Of a stretch of DNA of 64,000 bases, positions 16,533 to 25,835 are shown piece after piece. The translations under genes and the position numbers were made by a program. This DNA is from CAWDLX01 sp963753485. GTDB taxonomy: Bacteria > Actinomycetota > Actinomycetes > Mycobacteriales > Micromonosporaceae. The stretch is from contig CAVWCL010000020.1 in NCBI GenBank assembly GCA_963753485.1, positions 124,001-188,000 of the forward strand, written 5' to 3'. The notes below the pieces were generated by a model. The model was not told the DNA's origin, made no database searches, and was given only the letters and a program-made list of their open reading frames with translations. How positions within the stretch are numbered: position 1 is the stretch's first letter; every line of letters starts with the position of its first letter.

Positions 16533-18227
16533 GTGACCACCGTCGCACCGAAGCCGATCGTGACCCGGCCATGGCCCGTACGCCAGCAGACCCGGGGTTC
16601 GGCGATCGCGGCGCTGCTGCGGCAGACCGACGCCAAGCAGATCGGCGTCATGTACATGGTCACCTCGTTCATTTTCTTCATCATCGGCGGCTTCATGGCG
16701 CTGCTCATGCGCGCCGAGCTGGCCCGCCCGGGCCCACAGTTCCTCTCCGCGGAGCAGTACAACCAGCTCTTCACCATGCACGGCACGATCATGCTGCTGC
16801 TCTTCGCCACCCCGATCCTGTTCGCGTTCGCCAACTACATCGTGCCGCTGCAGATCGGCGCACCGGACGTGAGCTTCCCGCGACTCAACGCGTTCGCGTA
16901 CTGGCTCTACGCGTTCGGCGGGACCATGGTCGTGCTCGGCTTCCTCACCCCGGGCGGCGCCGCCGACTTCGGCTGGTTCGCCTACCAGCCCTTGGCGAAC
17001 GCGGCGAACTCGCCCGGCGTCGGTGCGGACATGTGGATCGTCGGCCTGGTGATCTCCGGACTCGGCACCATCCTCGGCGCGGTCAACATGATCACCACGG
17101 TGCTGACCCTGCGCGCCCCCGGGATGACCATGTTCCGGATGCCGATCTTCACCTGGAACATCATGGTGACCGCGCTGCTCGTGCTCATGGTCTTCCCGAT
17201 CCTGGCCGCGGCGCTGCTGGCGGTGCTGGCCGACCGACATCTCGGCGCACACGTCTTCGACAGCGCCACCGGCGGTCCCCTGCTGTGGCAGCACCTGTTC
17301 TGGTTCTTCGGCCATCCTGAGGTGTACATCGTCGCGTTGCCGTTCTTCGGCATCATCTCCGAGATCATCCCGGTCTTCAGCCGCAAGCCCATCTTCGGCT
17401 ACAAGGGACTGGTCGCCGCCACCATCGGCATCGCCGCCCTCTCGATGAGCGTGTGGGCGCACCACATGTTCGTCACCGGCCAGGTACTGCTGCCGTTCTT
17501 CTCGTTCCTGTCGTTCCTCATCGCGGTGCCGACCGGGATCAAGTTCTTCAACTGGATCGGCACCATGTGGCGCGGCCAGATCAGCTTCGAGACCCCGATG
17601 CTGTTCGCCATCGGCTTCCTGGTCACGTTCCTGCTCGGCGGGCTGTCGGGGGTGATGCTCGCCTCGCCGCCGATCGACTTCCACGTCTCCGACACGTACT
17701 TCGTGGTCGCGCACTTCCACTACGTGCTCTTCGGCACGATCGTCTTCGCGGTCTACGGCGGGGTCTACTTCTGGTTCCCGAAGATGACCGGGCGGATGAT
17801 GGACGAGCGGCTCGGAAAGATCCACTTCTGGCTCACCATCATCGGCTTCAACGTGACCTTCCTGGTGCAGCACTGGCTGGGCGCGGAGGGCATGCCGCGG
17901 CGCTACTTCGACTACCTGCCCCAGGACGGCTGGACCCTGCTCAACACCATCTCCACCATCGGGGCGTTCATCATCGGCATCTCCACCCTGCCGTTCCTCT
18001 ACAACGTGTGGAAGTCCTACCGGGCCGGGCCGATCGTCGAGGTCGACGACCCGTGGGGCCACGGCCAGTCGCTGGAGTGGGCGACCAGCTGCCCGCCTCC
18101 GCTGCGCAACTTCGACCGCATGCCGCGCATCCGCTCCGAGCGCCCGGCCTTCGACGCGAAGTTCCCGCAGCTCGCCGTGGACACGTCACCGCCGGAGCGC
18201 CGGCAGGAGGTCGGCGCGGGCCGCTGA
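16533..18227 (+). CDS. ctaD: Cytochrome c oxidase (aa3-type) subunit I
   Basis: A 564-residue heme-copper oxidase catalytic subunit with about 12 membrane helices. Signature segments are present: an N-terminal-half heme ligand region (LFTMHGTIMLLLF), the CuB/heme region WQHLFWFFGHPEVYI with the His-Tyr pair, the double His VWAHHMFVTG and HFHYVLFG near helix X. It reduces O2 to water with proton pumping in the membrane. GTG 16533 follows GGAGGCCTGA. It stands alone: ctaC, ctaE and qcr genes are not in this window. Downstream is a convergent pncA with a hairpin between. Confidence 0.96.
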   Translation: MTTVAPKPIVTRPWPVRQQTRGSAIAALLRQTDAKQIGVMYMVTSFIFFIIGGFMALLMRAELARPGPQFLSAEQYNQLFTMHGTIMLLLFATPILFAFANYIVPLQIGAPDVSFPRLNAFAYWLYAFGGTMVVLGFLTPGGAADFGWFAYQPLANAANSPGVGADMWIVGLVISGLGTILGAVNMITTVLTLRAPGMTMFRMPIFTWNIMVTALLVLMVFPILAAALLAVLADRHLGAHVFDSATGGPLLWQHLFWFFGHPEVYIVALPFFGIISEIIPVFSRKPIFGYKGLVAATIGIAALSMSVWAHHMFVTGQVLLPFFSFLSFLIAVPTGIKFFNWIGTMWRGQISFETPMLFAIGFLVTFLLGGLSGVMLASPPIDFHVSDTYFVVAHFHYVLFGTIVFAVYGGVYFWFPKMTGRMMDERLGKIHFWLTIIGFNVTFLVQHWLGAEGMPRRYFDYLPQDGWTLLNTISTIGAFIIGISTLPFLYNVWKSYRAGPIVEVDDPWGHGQSLEWATSCPPPLRNFDRMPRIRSERPAFDAKFPQLAVDTSPPERRQEVGAGR

Positions 18228-18260
18228 GCCCGGTTCTCCACTGCCCTGCGGACAGGTTCT

Positions 18261-18283
18261 CCCGCGCCTTGCGGACGCGCGGG
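18261..18283. terminator. Hairpin between convergent ctaD and pncA
   Basis: CCCGCGC (18261-18267) pairs with GCGCGGG (18277-18283) over a 9-nt loop. It sits within two imperfect ~23-nt direct repeats, each with TTCTCC and TGCGGAC. Confidence 0.5.
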
Positions 18284-18318
18284 CTTCTCCAACGCTGCGA
18301 GCAGGAGCGCGCGGGCGA

Positions 18319-18891
18319 TCAGGCGGTGACCGGGGTGCCGACCAGGTGCACGCCGGCCTCCCGCAGTTCGGCCATGATCGACGCGGCCATCTGCGGGGCC
18401 ACGGCGGCGGTCAGGTCGAGCAGCACCGTGGTGTCGAAGCCGGCCTTGACTGCGTCGAGCGCGGTCGCCCGCACGCAGTAGTCGGTCGCGATGCCGACGA
18501 CGTCCACGTCGGACACATCGCGCATGCGCAGCCAGGCGGCCAGGCCGATGCCACCGGCGCGTCCCTCGAAACCCGAGTACGCGGCGGCATGCTCACCCTT
18601 GCGGAAGATGGCGTCGATCCGGTCGGTGTCCAGCGCCGGGTGGAAGTCGGCCCCTGGGGTGCCGGCGACACAATGGACCGGCCAGGAGGTGACGAAGTCG
18701 GGCTGGTCGCCGAAGTGGTCGCCCGGCTCGATGTGGTGGTCCTGAGTGGCCACCACGTGATCCCAGTGCTGCGGCTCCTCGGCGAGCAGGGCCGAGATCC
18801 CGGCGGCCACCGCCGCGCCGCCCTTGACGGCGAGCGAGCCGCCCTCGCAGAAGTCGTTCTGCACGTCGGTGATGATCAGCGCTCGGCTCAT
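18319..18891 (-). CDS. pncA: Nicotinamidase
   Basis: A 190-residue isochorismatase-fold amidase converting nicotinamide to nicotinate for NAD salvage. The catalytic triad is visible: Asp9 (ITDVQNDFCEGGSL), Lys98 (FRKGEH) and Cys139 (GIATDYCVRATA). Metal-ligand candidates are Asp51, His53, His59 and His73. ATG 18891 overlaps the pncB stop as ATGA, so translation is coupled and the product feeds directly into PncB. A longer open frame to 18972 lies inside pncB and is rejected. Confidence 0.95.
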   Translation of the reverse strand: MSRALIITDVQNDFCEGGSLAVKGGAAVAAGISALLAEEPQHWDHVVATQDHHIEPGDHFGDQPDFVTSWPVHCVAGTPGADFHPALDTDRIDAIFRKGEHAAAYSGFEGRAGGIGLAAWLRMRDVSDVDVVGIATDYCVRATALDAVKAGFDTTVLLDLTAAVAPQMAASIMAELREAGVHLVGTPVTA

Positions 18892-20165
18892 GGTGCTCCT
18901 TGGATGACGACGGGGATCGCCGGATCGCCGGCGGAGAGCTTCAGGCCCTCCCACGGGATGGAGATCAGGCACTGTCGCAGGTGTTCGCGGGACTCCTCGA
19001 GGGACGGCCGGTCGACCGCGACGCCGGCCCGGACGTACGGTCGCTGTAGCGCTCGGTCGTGCGCTGCCGAGGACGGCGTGCCCTGGGACACGATGACCTC
19101 CTCGACCGCGGTGCCGGTGGGCTTGTGCCGGCGTACCGCGGTCTTGCGGCCGCCGATGGTCGCCTTGTGCTCGGAACGCTTCACCACCGGCCGACCGTCC
19201 ACTTCGACCAGTTTGTAGATGAGGTCCGCGGTGGGCGCGCCGGAGCCGCTGACCACGGCGGTGCCGGCACCGTAGGCGTCGACTGGTTCGGCCGCGAGCG
19301 CGGCAATCGAGTACTCGTCCAGATCGCCGGAGACCACGATCTTCGTGTCGACCGCGCCGAGCGAGTCGAGCAGGTTACGCGACTGCGCCGCCAGCACCGA
19401 CAGGTCACCGGAGTCGATCCGGATGGCCCGCAGCCCCGGTCCGGCGATCGCGATCGCGTTACGGATGCCCTGGCTGATGTCGTACGTGTCGACCAGCAAC
19501 GTCGTCTGCTTGCCCAGCGCGGCCACCTGGGCGGCGAACGCGGTGGACTCGTCGTCGTGCAGCAGGGTGAACGCGTGCGCCGCGGTGCCGGTGGTCGGCA
19601 CCGCGTACCGGCGGCCGGCTTCGAGGTTGGAGGTGTGCGAGAACCCGGCCAGATAGGCCGCCCGGGCGGCGGCGATCGCGGCGTCCTCATGGGTACGCCG
19701 GGAGCCCATCTCGATCAGCGACCGGCCGCGGGCGGCGGTGACCATGCGCGCGGCCGCGGCGGCCACGGCGCAGTCGTGGTTGAGCACCGAGAGCACGAGC
19801 GTCTCGAGCACCACGCACTCCGCGAAGGTGCCGGCGACGGTGAGAATCGGCGAGCCGGGGAAGTACAGCTCGCCCTCGGCGTAGCCGTCGATGTCGCCGC
19901 CGAACCGGTAGCCGGACAGCCAGTCGGCCATGGCGGCGTCGCCCACCCCGGCCTGGCGGAGGTAGGCCAGCTCGGCCGGGCCGAACCGGTAGGACTCCAG
20001 TGCTTCGATCAGCCGCCCGGTGCCGGCCACCACCCCGTACCGGCGGCCCCGCGGCAGCCGCCGGGCGAACACCTCGAACACGCACCGGCGCCCGGCGGTA
20101 CCGTCCTTGAGCGCGGCCGAGACCATGGTGAGCTCGTAGTGGTCGGTGAAGAGGCCGGTGGTCAC
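18888..20165 (-). CDS. pncB: Nicotinate phosphoribosyltransferase
   Basis: A 425-residue enzyme that joins nicotinate and PRPP to form nicotinate mononucleotide in NAD salvage. Family segments include TDHYELTMVSAAL at the N-terminus, GTAAHAFTLLHDDE, the RIDSGDLSVLA loop and KIVVSGDLDEYSI. It matches the actinobacterial form of the enzyme (M. tuberculosis PncB1 lies beside ClpS). Upstream on the same strand, 30 nt away, is the LAL regulator; downstream is pncA with a 4-nt overlap. Confidence 0.95.
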   Translation of the reverse strand: MTTGLFTDHYELTMVSAALKDGTAGRRCVFEVFARRLPRGRRYGVVAGTGRLIEALESYRFGPAELAYLRQAGVGDAAMADWLSGYRFGGDIDGYAEGELYFPGSPILTVAGTFAECVVLETLVLSVLNHDCAVAAAAARMVTAARGRSLIEMGSRRTHEDAAIAAARAAYLAGFSHTSNLEAGRRYAVPTTGTAAHAFTLLHDDESTAFAAQVAALGKQTTLLVDTYDISQGIRNAIAIAGPGLRAIRIDSGDLSVLAAQSRNLLDSLGAVDTKIVVSGDLDEYSIAALAAEPVDAYGAGTAVVSGSGAPTADLIYKLVEVDGRPVVKRSEHKATIGGRKTAVRRHKPTGTAVEEVIVSQGTPSSAAHDRALQRPYVRAGVAVDRPSLEESREHLRQCLISIPWEGLKLSAGDPAIPVVIQGAP

Positions 20166-20195
20166 GGCCTCCAGCCTACGATCCGGACCCGCCGG

Positions 20196-22820
20196 TCAGG
20201 GGTCCTTGGTCATCGCCCGCAGCGCCGGCTGCAGCTCGCCCCGGCCGGCCACCCCGAGCTTGGCGTAGACCCGGCGCAGGTGGTTGTCCACGGTACGGGC
20301 TGAGAGGTACAGCTGGTCGGCGATGTCTTTGCTGGTCACCCCGCTGGCAGCGAGCCGGGCGATCTGGTGTTCGCGCAGGCTCAAGGTCGGCCGGTGCACG
20401 GTGAGGGCGGGGGTTCGGGCGCCCTCACACGCCTCCAGCAGGGTGGCGTAGAGGCGGGCCGCCTCGACGATGCGGGTCGAGCGGGTCTGGTGCATCCGGT
20501 TGAAGGCGCCGGCGGCGGCCTCGGCGGCGAGCAGGTTCGTCCCGAGCGCCGCGAAGCGCTCCGCCACCAGCAGCAGGCCGGCGGCGTCGCGGTCGGCGGC
20601 CGCGCGGGCGTGGGCCGCCATCACCGGGACGAGCGGCGTGTCGACCTCGGCGGCGAGCCGGTGCAGCCGCTGCACCGCCTCCTCGGGGCGGCCCAGGCGA
20701 ACCAGGTCATGCAGCGCGATCGCCTCGTGCGCGTGGAACGCGTCGGCGTGGGTCCGCTCGGCGAGCGCCCGGGCCAGCCGGACCGCGCCGTCGAGCTCGC
20801 CGGAGCCGGCCAGCACCCAGCAGCGGGCGTGCTCGAGCCACGGATAGAGGATCGCGACGGTGGGCTCGTGCACCCGGTCGGCCTCGGCCATGGCCAGCAC
20901 AGCCTCGGCCGCGTTGCCGGACAGCGCCGCGACGTGCGCCCGCTCGGCGTTGGCCAGGCCGGCGAAGATGCGACTGGTGGCGAGCTCGCTGCACGCCTTG
21001 CGCTGGAACCGCATGGCCGCACCGAGCCGGCCGCGCAGCCGGGCCGCCTGACCGAGGATGACCGACAGGTAGCCCGAGCCGAGCCGGAAGTTGCCGGCGT
21101 CGGAGAGGTCGGCGAACTCGGTCGCGGCGATCGCGTCCACGCCGGCGAAGCCGGCGGCCAGGATCAGGCCGGTGCCGCGGGCTAGCTCCAGTGCGATCTG
21201 GATGTGTGGCGTCTCGGACCGCCACTGCCCGCCGTCAGCCTCGATCGCCGCCACCGTACGGGCGGCCTGGGCGCCAGCTCCGCGCAGCGCGAGCAGGTGG
21301 GCGATGGCACTGCGGGCGACCGCCCGGGCGCTGGCCGACGCGGCCGGCCGGTCGAGCACCGCGCGGGCCAGCCGCAGCGATTCGGCGCACTCCATGTGGT
21401 GCAGCCGGGTGATGGACTCGAACGACATGATCCAGGCCCGGTCGCCGGGGTCGGCGAGCGCCTCGGCCGCGGCGTTCAGCTCGTCGCGAGCGTCCTCAAG
21501 GGACAGTCCATAGTAGCGGACCAGGCTCCGGGCGGTGTACCAGCGCGACAGCCGCCCGTCGGTGGTCGCGTCCTCGCGTACCCCGTCGAGCACCGCCAGC
21601 GCCTGCGCCGGCTGGTCGGCGAACATGAGGATGGTGGCGAGCAGCTCGGCCGCGTCGAAGCCGCCCCCGGCGTCCAGGGACGCGCTCACCAGTCGGGCGG
21701 CAAGGGGGATGTCGAAGGCGGCGAAGGCGAGCCGGCCCGCGTGCAACAGCTGTGCCGGGTCGTCGGCGGTATGCGACTCCAGCCGCCACACCGCCACCCG
21801 CAGTGCGTCGTCACGGCGGCGCTGGCCGGTGCCCTCGACCAGCTCGGCCAGGCGGGCGAGCAGGCGCCGGGTGCGGGTCACCGGGCAGCGCCGGCGGACC
21901 ACCTCGCCGTAGAGCGGGTGGGCCAGCCGGACCATCGTGCGCCGGTCGTCGCGTTCGATCCGGATGAGCTGGCGCTCCTCGGCGACCTCGACGGCGCCGG
22001 TGTCGGTGGCCGCGCTGAGCAGCGGGAGGCCCAGCGGTTCACCGAGCGCGACCAACTCGACGACGGTGCGCACCCGGTCGCTGAGCTGACCGATGCGGGC
22101 GTCGATCACCTCCACCAGGCTCGGCGCGAGCTCCAGCCGGCCGGTCCACCGCCACAGCCCGTAGGTCTCGGCGAAGTCGCCCCCGGCCGCCGCGGCCAGG
22201 ACCAGCTCGCGCAGCAGCAGCGCGTTGCCCTGGGAGAGCCGGTGCAGCCGCTCCGTTGTGGTCGCGTCCACCGGCCCGCCGAGCACGTGCCCCAGCAGTT
22301 CGGCGATCTCGGCGTCGGAGAACGGCGCCAGCTCGACGCGGTCGACCAGATCGTCCTTCCACAGCGCCGTGACCGGGTCGAGTACGGGTTCGCCGTTGCG
22401 GAGCGTGGCGAGCACGGTCGCGTGCTCCGACCGGGCGATGCCATAGATCAGCGCAGCCGAGAGCGGGTCGAGGAACTGGATGTCGTCGACCGCGAAGACA
22501 ATCGGCCGGCCGGCCGCCTGGTGGTGCAGCGCGTCGACTGCCCAGCGCAGCAGACCGGCCGGGGAGAGGCCGGCCGGCTGGTCGGTGGGCAGGGCGTGGG
22601 CGAAGCTGCCGAACGGCAGCCCGCCGGTGGCCGCGTGCGCCGACGCGGTCCAGATCGCGTAGCGCTCACCGTCCAGGGACGTGGTGCCCTCCCGCAGCAG
22701 CCGACTCTTGCCCACCCCGGCGACTCCGCCGACGACGAGGCCACGCCCGGTCTGGCCGGCGGCGGCCGCCCGCAACTGGTTCAGCTCGGCGTTGCGCCCG
22801 ACGAAGTGCCACGATGCCAC
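20196..22820 (-). CDS. LAL-type (LuxR-family) ATP-binding transcriptional regulator
   Basis: An 874-residue regulator. It has an N-terminal AAA/STAND ATPase (FVGRNAELNQL; Walker A GGVAGVGKS, 31-39; hydrophobic strand ending in VDD), a long helical TPR-like middle and a C-terminal LuxR helix-turn-helix (LSLREHQIARLAASG then YLSARTVDNHLRRVYAKLG). Such large regulators switch on ATP and ligand binding, often for catabolic or secondary-metabolite genes. GTG 22820 sits 6 nt after TACGCT (22832-22827) and opens on the usual FVGR motif, so it is preferred to TTG 22841. Its stop lies 31 nt before pncB, so it may be cotranscribed with the NAD-salvage genes; regulation of them is conjecture. Confidence 0.9.
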   Translation of the reverse strand: MASWHFVGRNAELNQLRAAAAGQTGRGLVVGGVAGVGKSRLLREGTTSLDGERYAIWTASAHAATGGLPFGSFAHALPTDQPAGLSPAGLLRWAVDALHHQAAGRPIVFAVDDIQFLDPLSAALIYGIARSEHATVLATLRNGEPVLDPVTALWKDDLVDRVELAPFSDAEIAELLGHVLGGPVDATTTERLHRLSQGNALLLRELVLAAAAGGDFAETYGLWRWTGRLELAPSLVEVIDARIGQLSDRVRTVVELVALGEPLGLPLLSAATDTGAVEVAEERQLIRIERDDRRTMVRLAHPLYGEVVRRRCPVTRTRRLLARLAELVEGTGQRRRDDALRVAVWRLESHTADDPAQLLHAGRLAFAAFDIPLAARLVSASLDAGGGFDAAELLATILMFADQPAQALAVLDGVREDATTDGRLSRWYTARSLVRYYGLSLEDARDELNAAAEALADPGDRAWIMSFESITRLHHMECAESLRLARAVLDRPAASASARAVARSAIAHLLALRGAGAQAARTVAAIEADGGQWRSETPHIQIALELARGTGLILAAGFAGVDAIAATEFADLSDAGNFRLGSGYLSVILGQAARLRGRLGAAMRFQRKACSELATSRIFAGLANAERAHVAALSGNAAEAVLAMAEADRVHEPTVAILYPWLEHARCWVLAGSGELDGAVRLARALAERTHADAFHAHEAIALHDLVRLGRPEEAVQRLHRLAAEVDTPLVPVMAAHARAAADRDAAGLLLVAERFAALGTNLLAAEAAAGAFNRMHQTRSTRIVEAARLYATLLEACEGARTPALTVHRPTLSLREHQIARLAASGVTSKDIADQLYLSARTVDNHLRRVYAKLGVAGRGELQPALRAMTKDP

Positions 22821-22826
22821 CCACGC

Positions 22827-22832
22827 AGCGTA
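22827..22832 (-). promoter_or_regulatory. -10 box of the LAL regulator gene
   Basis: TACGCT on the minus strand, 6 nt before GTG 22820; leaderless spacing. Confidence 0.5.
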
Positions 22833-22937
22833 TAGAAGCAACTAACTCTGCGCTGCTACCGTTCGGCGTTGTTGTTGAGTAGCTCGGAGTGACGGCATTG
22901 AGCAGGTCGAACGTGGTGGCGTGAGCGGGCGGTCACG

Positions 22938-22943
22938 TAGCGT
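22938..22943 (+). promoter_or_regulatory. -10 box of the GTPase-like gene
   Basis: TAGCGT, 6 nt before ATG 22950; leaderless spacing. Confidence 0.5.
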
Positions 22944-22949
22944 CTCGGC

Positions 22950-24380
22950 ATGGTCGCGCTCACCGCGCGGCGATCGCCGCACCTGTCCACGGGCTCACCG
23001 GCGCCGGACGACCCGGTTGTGCTCGTCTGCGGGGCCCGAGCCGCATCAGTGCACCGGCTGCTGTACGCGCTCTTCGGGGCGCAGCAACGGCTCCTGCACG
23101 CGCCCTGGGACACGTACGTCGTCCTACGTGGCTCGGCCGCGGACGGTGCCGGCCCGACTGGGGCCAGTGGCAGCCCGCCGGCCGGTCACCGGGCGCCGCC
23201 AGTGGCCTTGGGCTGCCTGGGCGGCTCCGGTGGCGCCGACCGGCCGCCCCAGCGCGTGGACGCCGTGCTCGCCGACCCGCTGCTCGACGGGTTGGTCGTG
23301 CTCGCCACCCGGGCCCACTTCCGCCGCGACCCATCCCAGCGACGCCTCTCCCACGAGCTGCTCGAGCGCAGCGGCTGCCTGGTGCTGGTCAGTGACGGCC
23401 GCTATCCGTTCGAGCCGGCCGAGGTCGACCTGGTGCAGGCGGCCCACGCCCGGGGGCTCGCGGTCTTCGTGGCGCTGACCCACGTGGACGAGCACGCGAC
23501 CTGGCCCCAGGTGGTCTGCGCCAACCAGGCCAAACTGGTGCGCCGGGCCCCTGACCTGGCGCTGCACTCGTGGTATCCGCTGACCCGTACCGGTGCCGGC
23601 GTGGCCGACCTGCGCCGGGCGATCGCCGCGTGGGCGGGCGAGCACCGCGAGCACGCGGACCGCTGGCGGAAGCTGCCCGTGATCCGGCTCGCCGTCGACG
23701 CCGCCGCGTCGGCGTGGTACCAGCAGCTGTGCGCCGGCATCGACGCCGCCCACCGGCGGGTGCTCGATACGGCCGGGCATGAGTTGCCCCGGCTTCGGGA
23801 CCGTCTCGATCAGGCGACCAGCGACGCCGCCGCGCCCGGCGCCGCTGCGCCCGGCGTCGGCGTGGCCGAGCGTCTCGAGATCGGCCTGCAAGCGCTCTCC
23901 GTGATGCTCGCCGCGGAACTGCGTCGCGGCGTGGACGGAGTGCTCGATGCCGTGCTGAGCCGGGTGCTCGCCCATCCGTTGGATCCACCGGCGCTGGCGC
24001 GGGTGCGCCGAGCTCTGCGTCAGGATCTCTCGCAGCGCTGCTGCGAAAGATCCACCTGCTTTCGAATCCTGCGGATCACCGGCTCCGGCGCGGCGGCGCT
24101 CTCGTCCTCGCCCGAGCCGGTCGCGGTGCTCGCCGCCCACCAGGACGAGGCCGGCATCGTGCTGCCGCCACTCGGCATCGGCCTGACCGTCCACTGTCAT
24201 CCCATGATCTCGGCGGCCGGGGCGCATCGCCGTACCTGGTTGCGGGCGTGGATCGCGCGGGCCGTGACCGCGGTCGAGGCCGAGCTGGCGCGGGAGCTCG
24301 CCGGGCAGTTCCGCAACCTGCGACTGGCCGTGGTCGATCTGGTCAGTGAGGGGCTCGATCACGACCTGCTGCTGGTCTGA
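22950..24380 (+). CDS. Dynamin/GTPase-like protein lacking a P-loop (possible pseudo-GTPase)
   Basis: A 476-residue protein without a recognised family name. Residues ~20-45 (VVLVCGARAASVHRLLYALF) align by eye with the G1 region of dynamin-like GTPases (GxxSSGKSSLLNALLG), but the GKS is gone. Later, LVLVSDGRYPF and VFVALTHVDEHATWPQV resemble the strand-plus-TKxD region, with Asp kept and Lys lost, followed by a YPLTRTGAGVADLRRAI segment. The C-terminal half is helical with Ala/Arg-rich coils. I infer a catalytically dead GTPase fold; a wholly different fold is possible. ATG 22950 follows a -10 box by 6 nt. A strong hairpin follows the stop. Confidence 0.55.
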   Translation: MVALTARRSPHLSTGSPAPDDPVVLVCGARAASVHRLLYALFGAQQRLLHAPWDTYVVLRGSAADGAGPTGASGSPPAGHRAPPVALGCLGGSGGADRPPQRVDAVLADPLLDGLVVLATRAHFRRDPSQRRLSHELLERSGCLVLVSDGRYPFEPAEVDLVQAAHARGLAVFVALTHVDEHATWPQVVCANQAKLVRRAPDLALHSWYPLTRTGAGVADLRRAIAAWAGEHREHADRWRKLPVIRLAVDAAASAWYQQLCAGIDAAHRRVLDTAGHELPRLRDRLDQATSDAAAPGAAAPGVGVAERLEIGLQALSVMLAAELRRGVDGVLDAVLSRVLAHPLDPPALARVRRALRQDLSQRCCERSTCFRILRITGSGAAALSSSPEPVAVLAAHQDEAGIVLPPLGIGLTVHCHPMISAAGAHRRTWLRAWIARAVTAVEAELARELAGQFRNLRLAVVDLVSEGLDHDLLLV

Positions 24381-24398
24381 CCGGCTCAGGCGGCCGTC

Positions 24399-24424
24399 GA
24401 CTCACCCGCGTCGGCGGGTGAGTC
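24399..24424 (+). terminator. Rho-independent-like hairpin
   Basis: GACTCACCCGC pairs perfectly with GCGGGTGAGTC (11 bp, 4-nt loop), 18 nt after the stop at 24380. No T-tract follows, as is common in GC-rich actinomycetes. Confidence 0.7.
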
Positions 24425-24508
24425 GGATACCCGTCACACGTGCGCACAGCGGGTACGCTTCATCGCCGGCAGGGTCTTCTGCTGACCGGCGTGGGAGGGA
24501 CGACGTAC

Positions 24509-25831
24509 GTGAATCGCTATGCACGGCCGCTTCCCGGACCGGGCGTGGTGGCCCGGACGGGTGATCTGATGCTCGTCTGCGCCGACGGCGGATCGAGCGT
24601 CGACGACCTGCTCGCAGTGCTCACCGAGGTGAGCGGTTCCGGGGGCGACGGCGCGGTGCTGGTCCGGCGCATCGCGGCCCTGCTCGCCAACGACTTCGAG
24701 GGCCGGTTCCCGGCGTGCGCGGTGTGCGGGCCGGCCTCCGACGGTCGGCTCGCCGTGCTCGTCTATGGCACCGCGGTGGCCGACATCACCGGCGCGGAGG
24801 GACCGCTCGAGCTCTCGGCCGCCGATGCGATCACCCCGGTGACCCGGATGGTGAGCGGGCCGGTCGCCACTATCCGGCTGCGCCTGCCCGGTGCCGGCGA
24901 ACCGGAGCCCCGCTCCCGGCTGGATGCCGGTGTGGTCGCGGCGGCCGGCCTCCGCTACGCCGAGGACGGCCATCACTCCACAGTAGACCGTTCGCCGGGA
25001 CGGGCTGACTGGCCGACGCCGCCGCCGATCGCGCCTGGTACGCCGCCGCCGGTGCCGCCCGTTGCGCCGCCGGCCGAGGAGTACGTTGCGGTGGCGTTCC
25101 CGGTGACGATGCCGCCGCCCGACCTGCCGCCGCCCCCGTCCTGGACGCCCCCGGCGCCGGCGGCGCCCGGCGCCTCCTTCCCGGAACCCGACGCGGCCCC
25201 GCTCTCCGAGCCGGACGCCGCGGCACCCGGCGCCGTGAGCGCCGAGCCGGCGGGTGAGAACGCCGCGCCGGCGGGCGAGTTCGTCGCCGTCCTGCTCGCC
25301 GCCGCGCCGGATGGCGACACCACCGTGCGCGCCGATCCGCTGCCCGGCGAGGACGTCCGCTCCCGGGTCCTCGGGATCTACTGCCCGAAGGGTCACTTCA
25401 CCGACCCGGCGCAGTCACACTGCCTGGTCTGCGGAGCCTCCCTCGCCGAGCTGACCGCGGTCGCCCAGGAGGGACCCCGCCCGCCCCTGGGCATGATGCT
25501 GTTCGACGACGGCTCGGCGTACTCGCTCGATGCCGACTACGTGCTGGGCCGGGAGCCGCAGCACGACCCGGATGTGGTCGCCGGCCTCGCCCGCCCGCTG
25601 AAGGTCGTCGACGCCGAGGGCGTGGTCTCGCGCCGGCACCTGCGGATCGCGCTGGTCGGCTGGGACATCGAGGTGATCGACCTCGGCTCGGCCAACGGCA
25701 CGTTCCTGCAGCCACCGGGCTCGCCGGAGCGGGTCCAGCTCGCGGCCAACACCCCGGCGGTGGTACGGCTGGGAACGCTGGTGACCATGGGGCGGCGCTG
25801 GTTCCGGTTCGAGTCCCCCCGCACCGCCTGA
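24509..25831 (+). CDS. FHA-domain protein with zinc ribbon and unknown N-terminal domain
   Basis: A 440-residue protein. An N-terminal globular domain of unknown type (1-160; GVVARTGDLMLVC...) is followed by a Pro/Ala-rich linker (~165-270). A zinc-ribbon-like segment follows (Cys292, then CPKGH, and Cys305-x2-Cys308 in CLVCG). It ends with a C-terminal FHA domain (GRE 347, SRRH ~374, NGT ~396) that should bind phosphothreonine. GTG 24509 follows GGGAGGGAC. It lies 4 nt upstream of a pseudokinase, and the pair must be one operon. I infer a scaffold in a Ser/Thr-kinase signalling pathway; the kinase that writes its ligand is not in this window. Confidence 0.8.
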   Translation: MNRYARPLPGPGVVARTGDLMLVCADGGSSVDDLLAVLTEVSGSGGDGAVLVRRIAALLANDFEGRFPACAVCGPASDGRLAVLVYGTAVADITGAEGPLELSAADAITPVTRMVSGPVATIRLRLPGAGEPEPRSRLDAGVVAAAGLRYAEDGHHSTVDRSPGRADWPTPPPIAPGTPPPVPPVAPPAEEYVAVAFPVTMPPPDLPPPPSWTPPAPAAPGASFPEPDAAPLSEPDAAAPGAVSAEPAGENAAPAGEFVAVLLAAAPDGDTTVRADPLPGEDVRSRVLGIYCPKGHFTDPAQSHCLVCGASLAELTAVAQEGPRPPLGMMLFDDGSAYSLDADYVLGREPQHDPDVVAGLARPLKVVDAEGVVSRRHLRIALVGWDIEVIDLGSANGTFLQPPGSPERVQLAANTPAVVRLGTLVTMGRRWFRFESPRTA

Positions 25832-25835
25832 GCGC

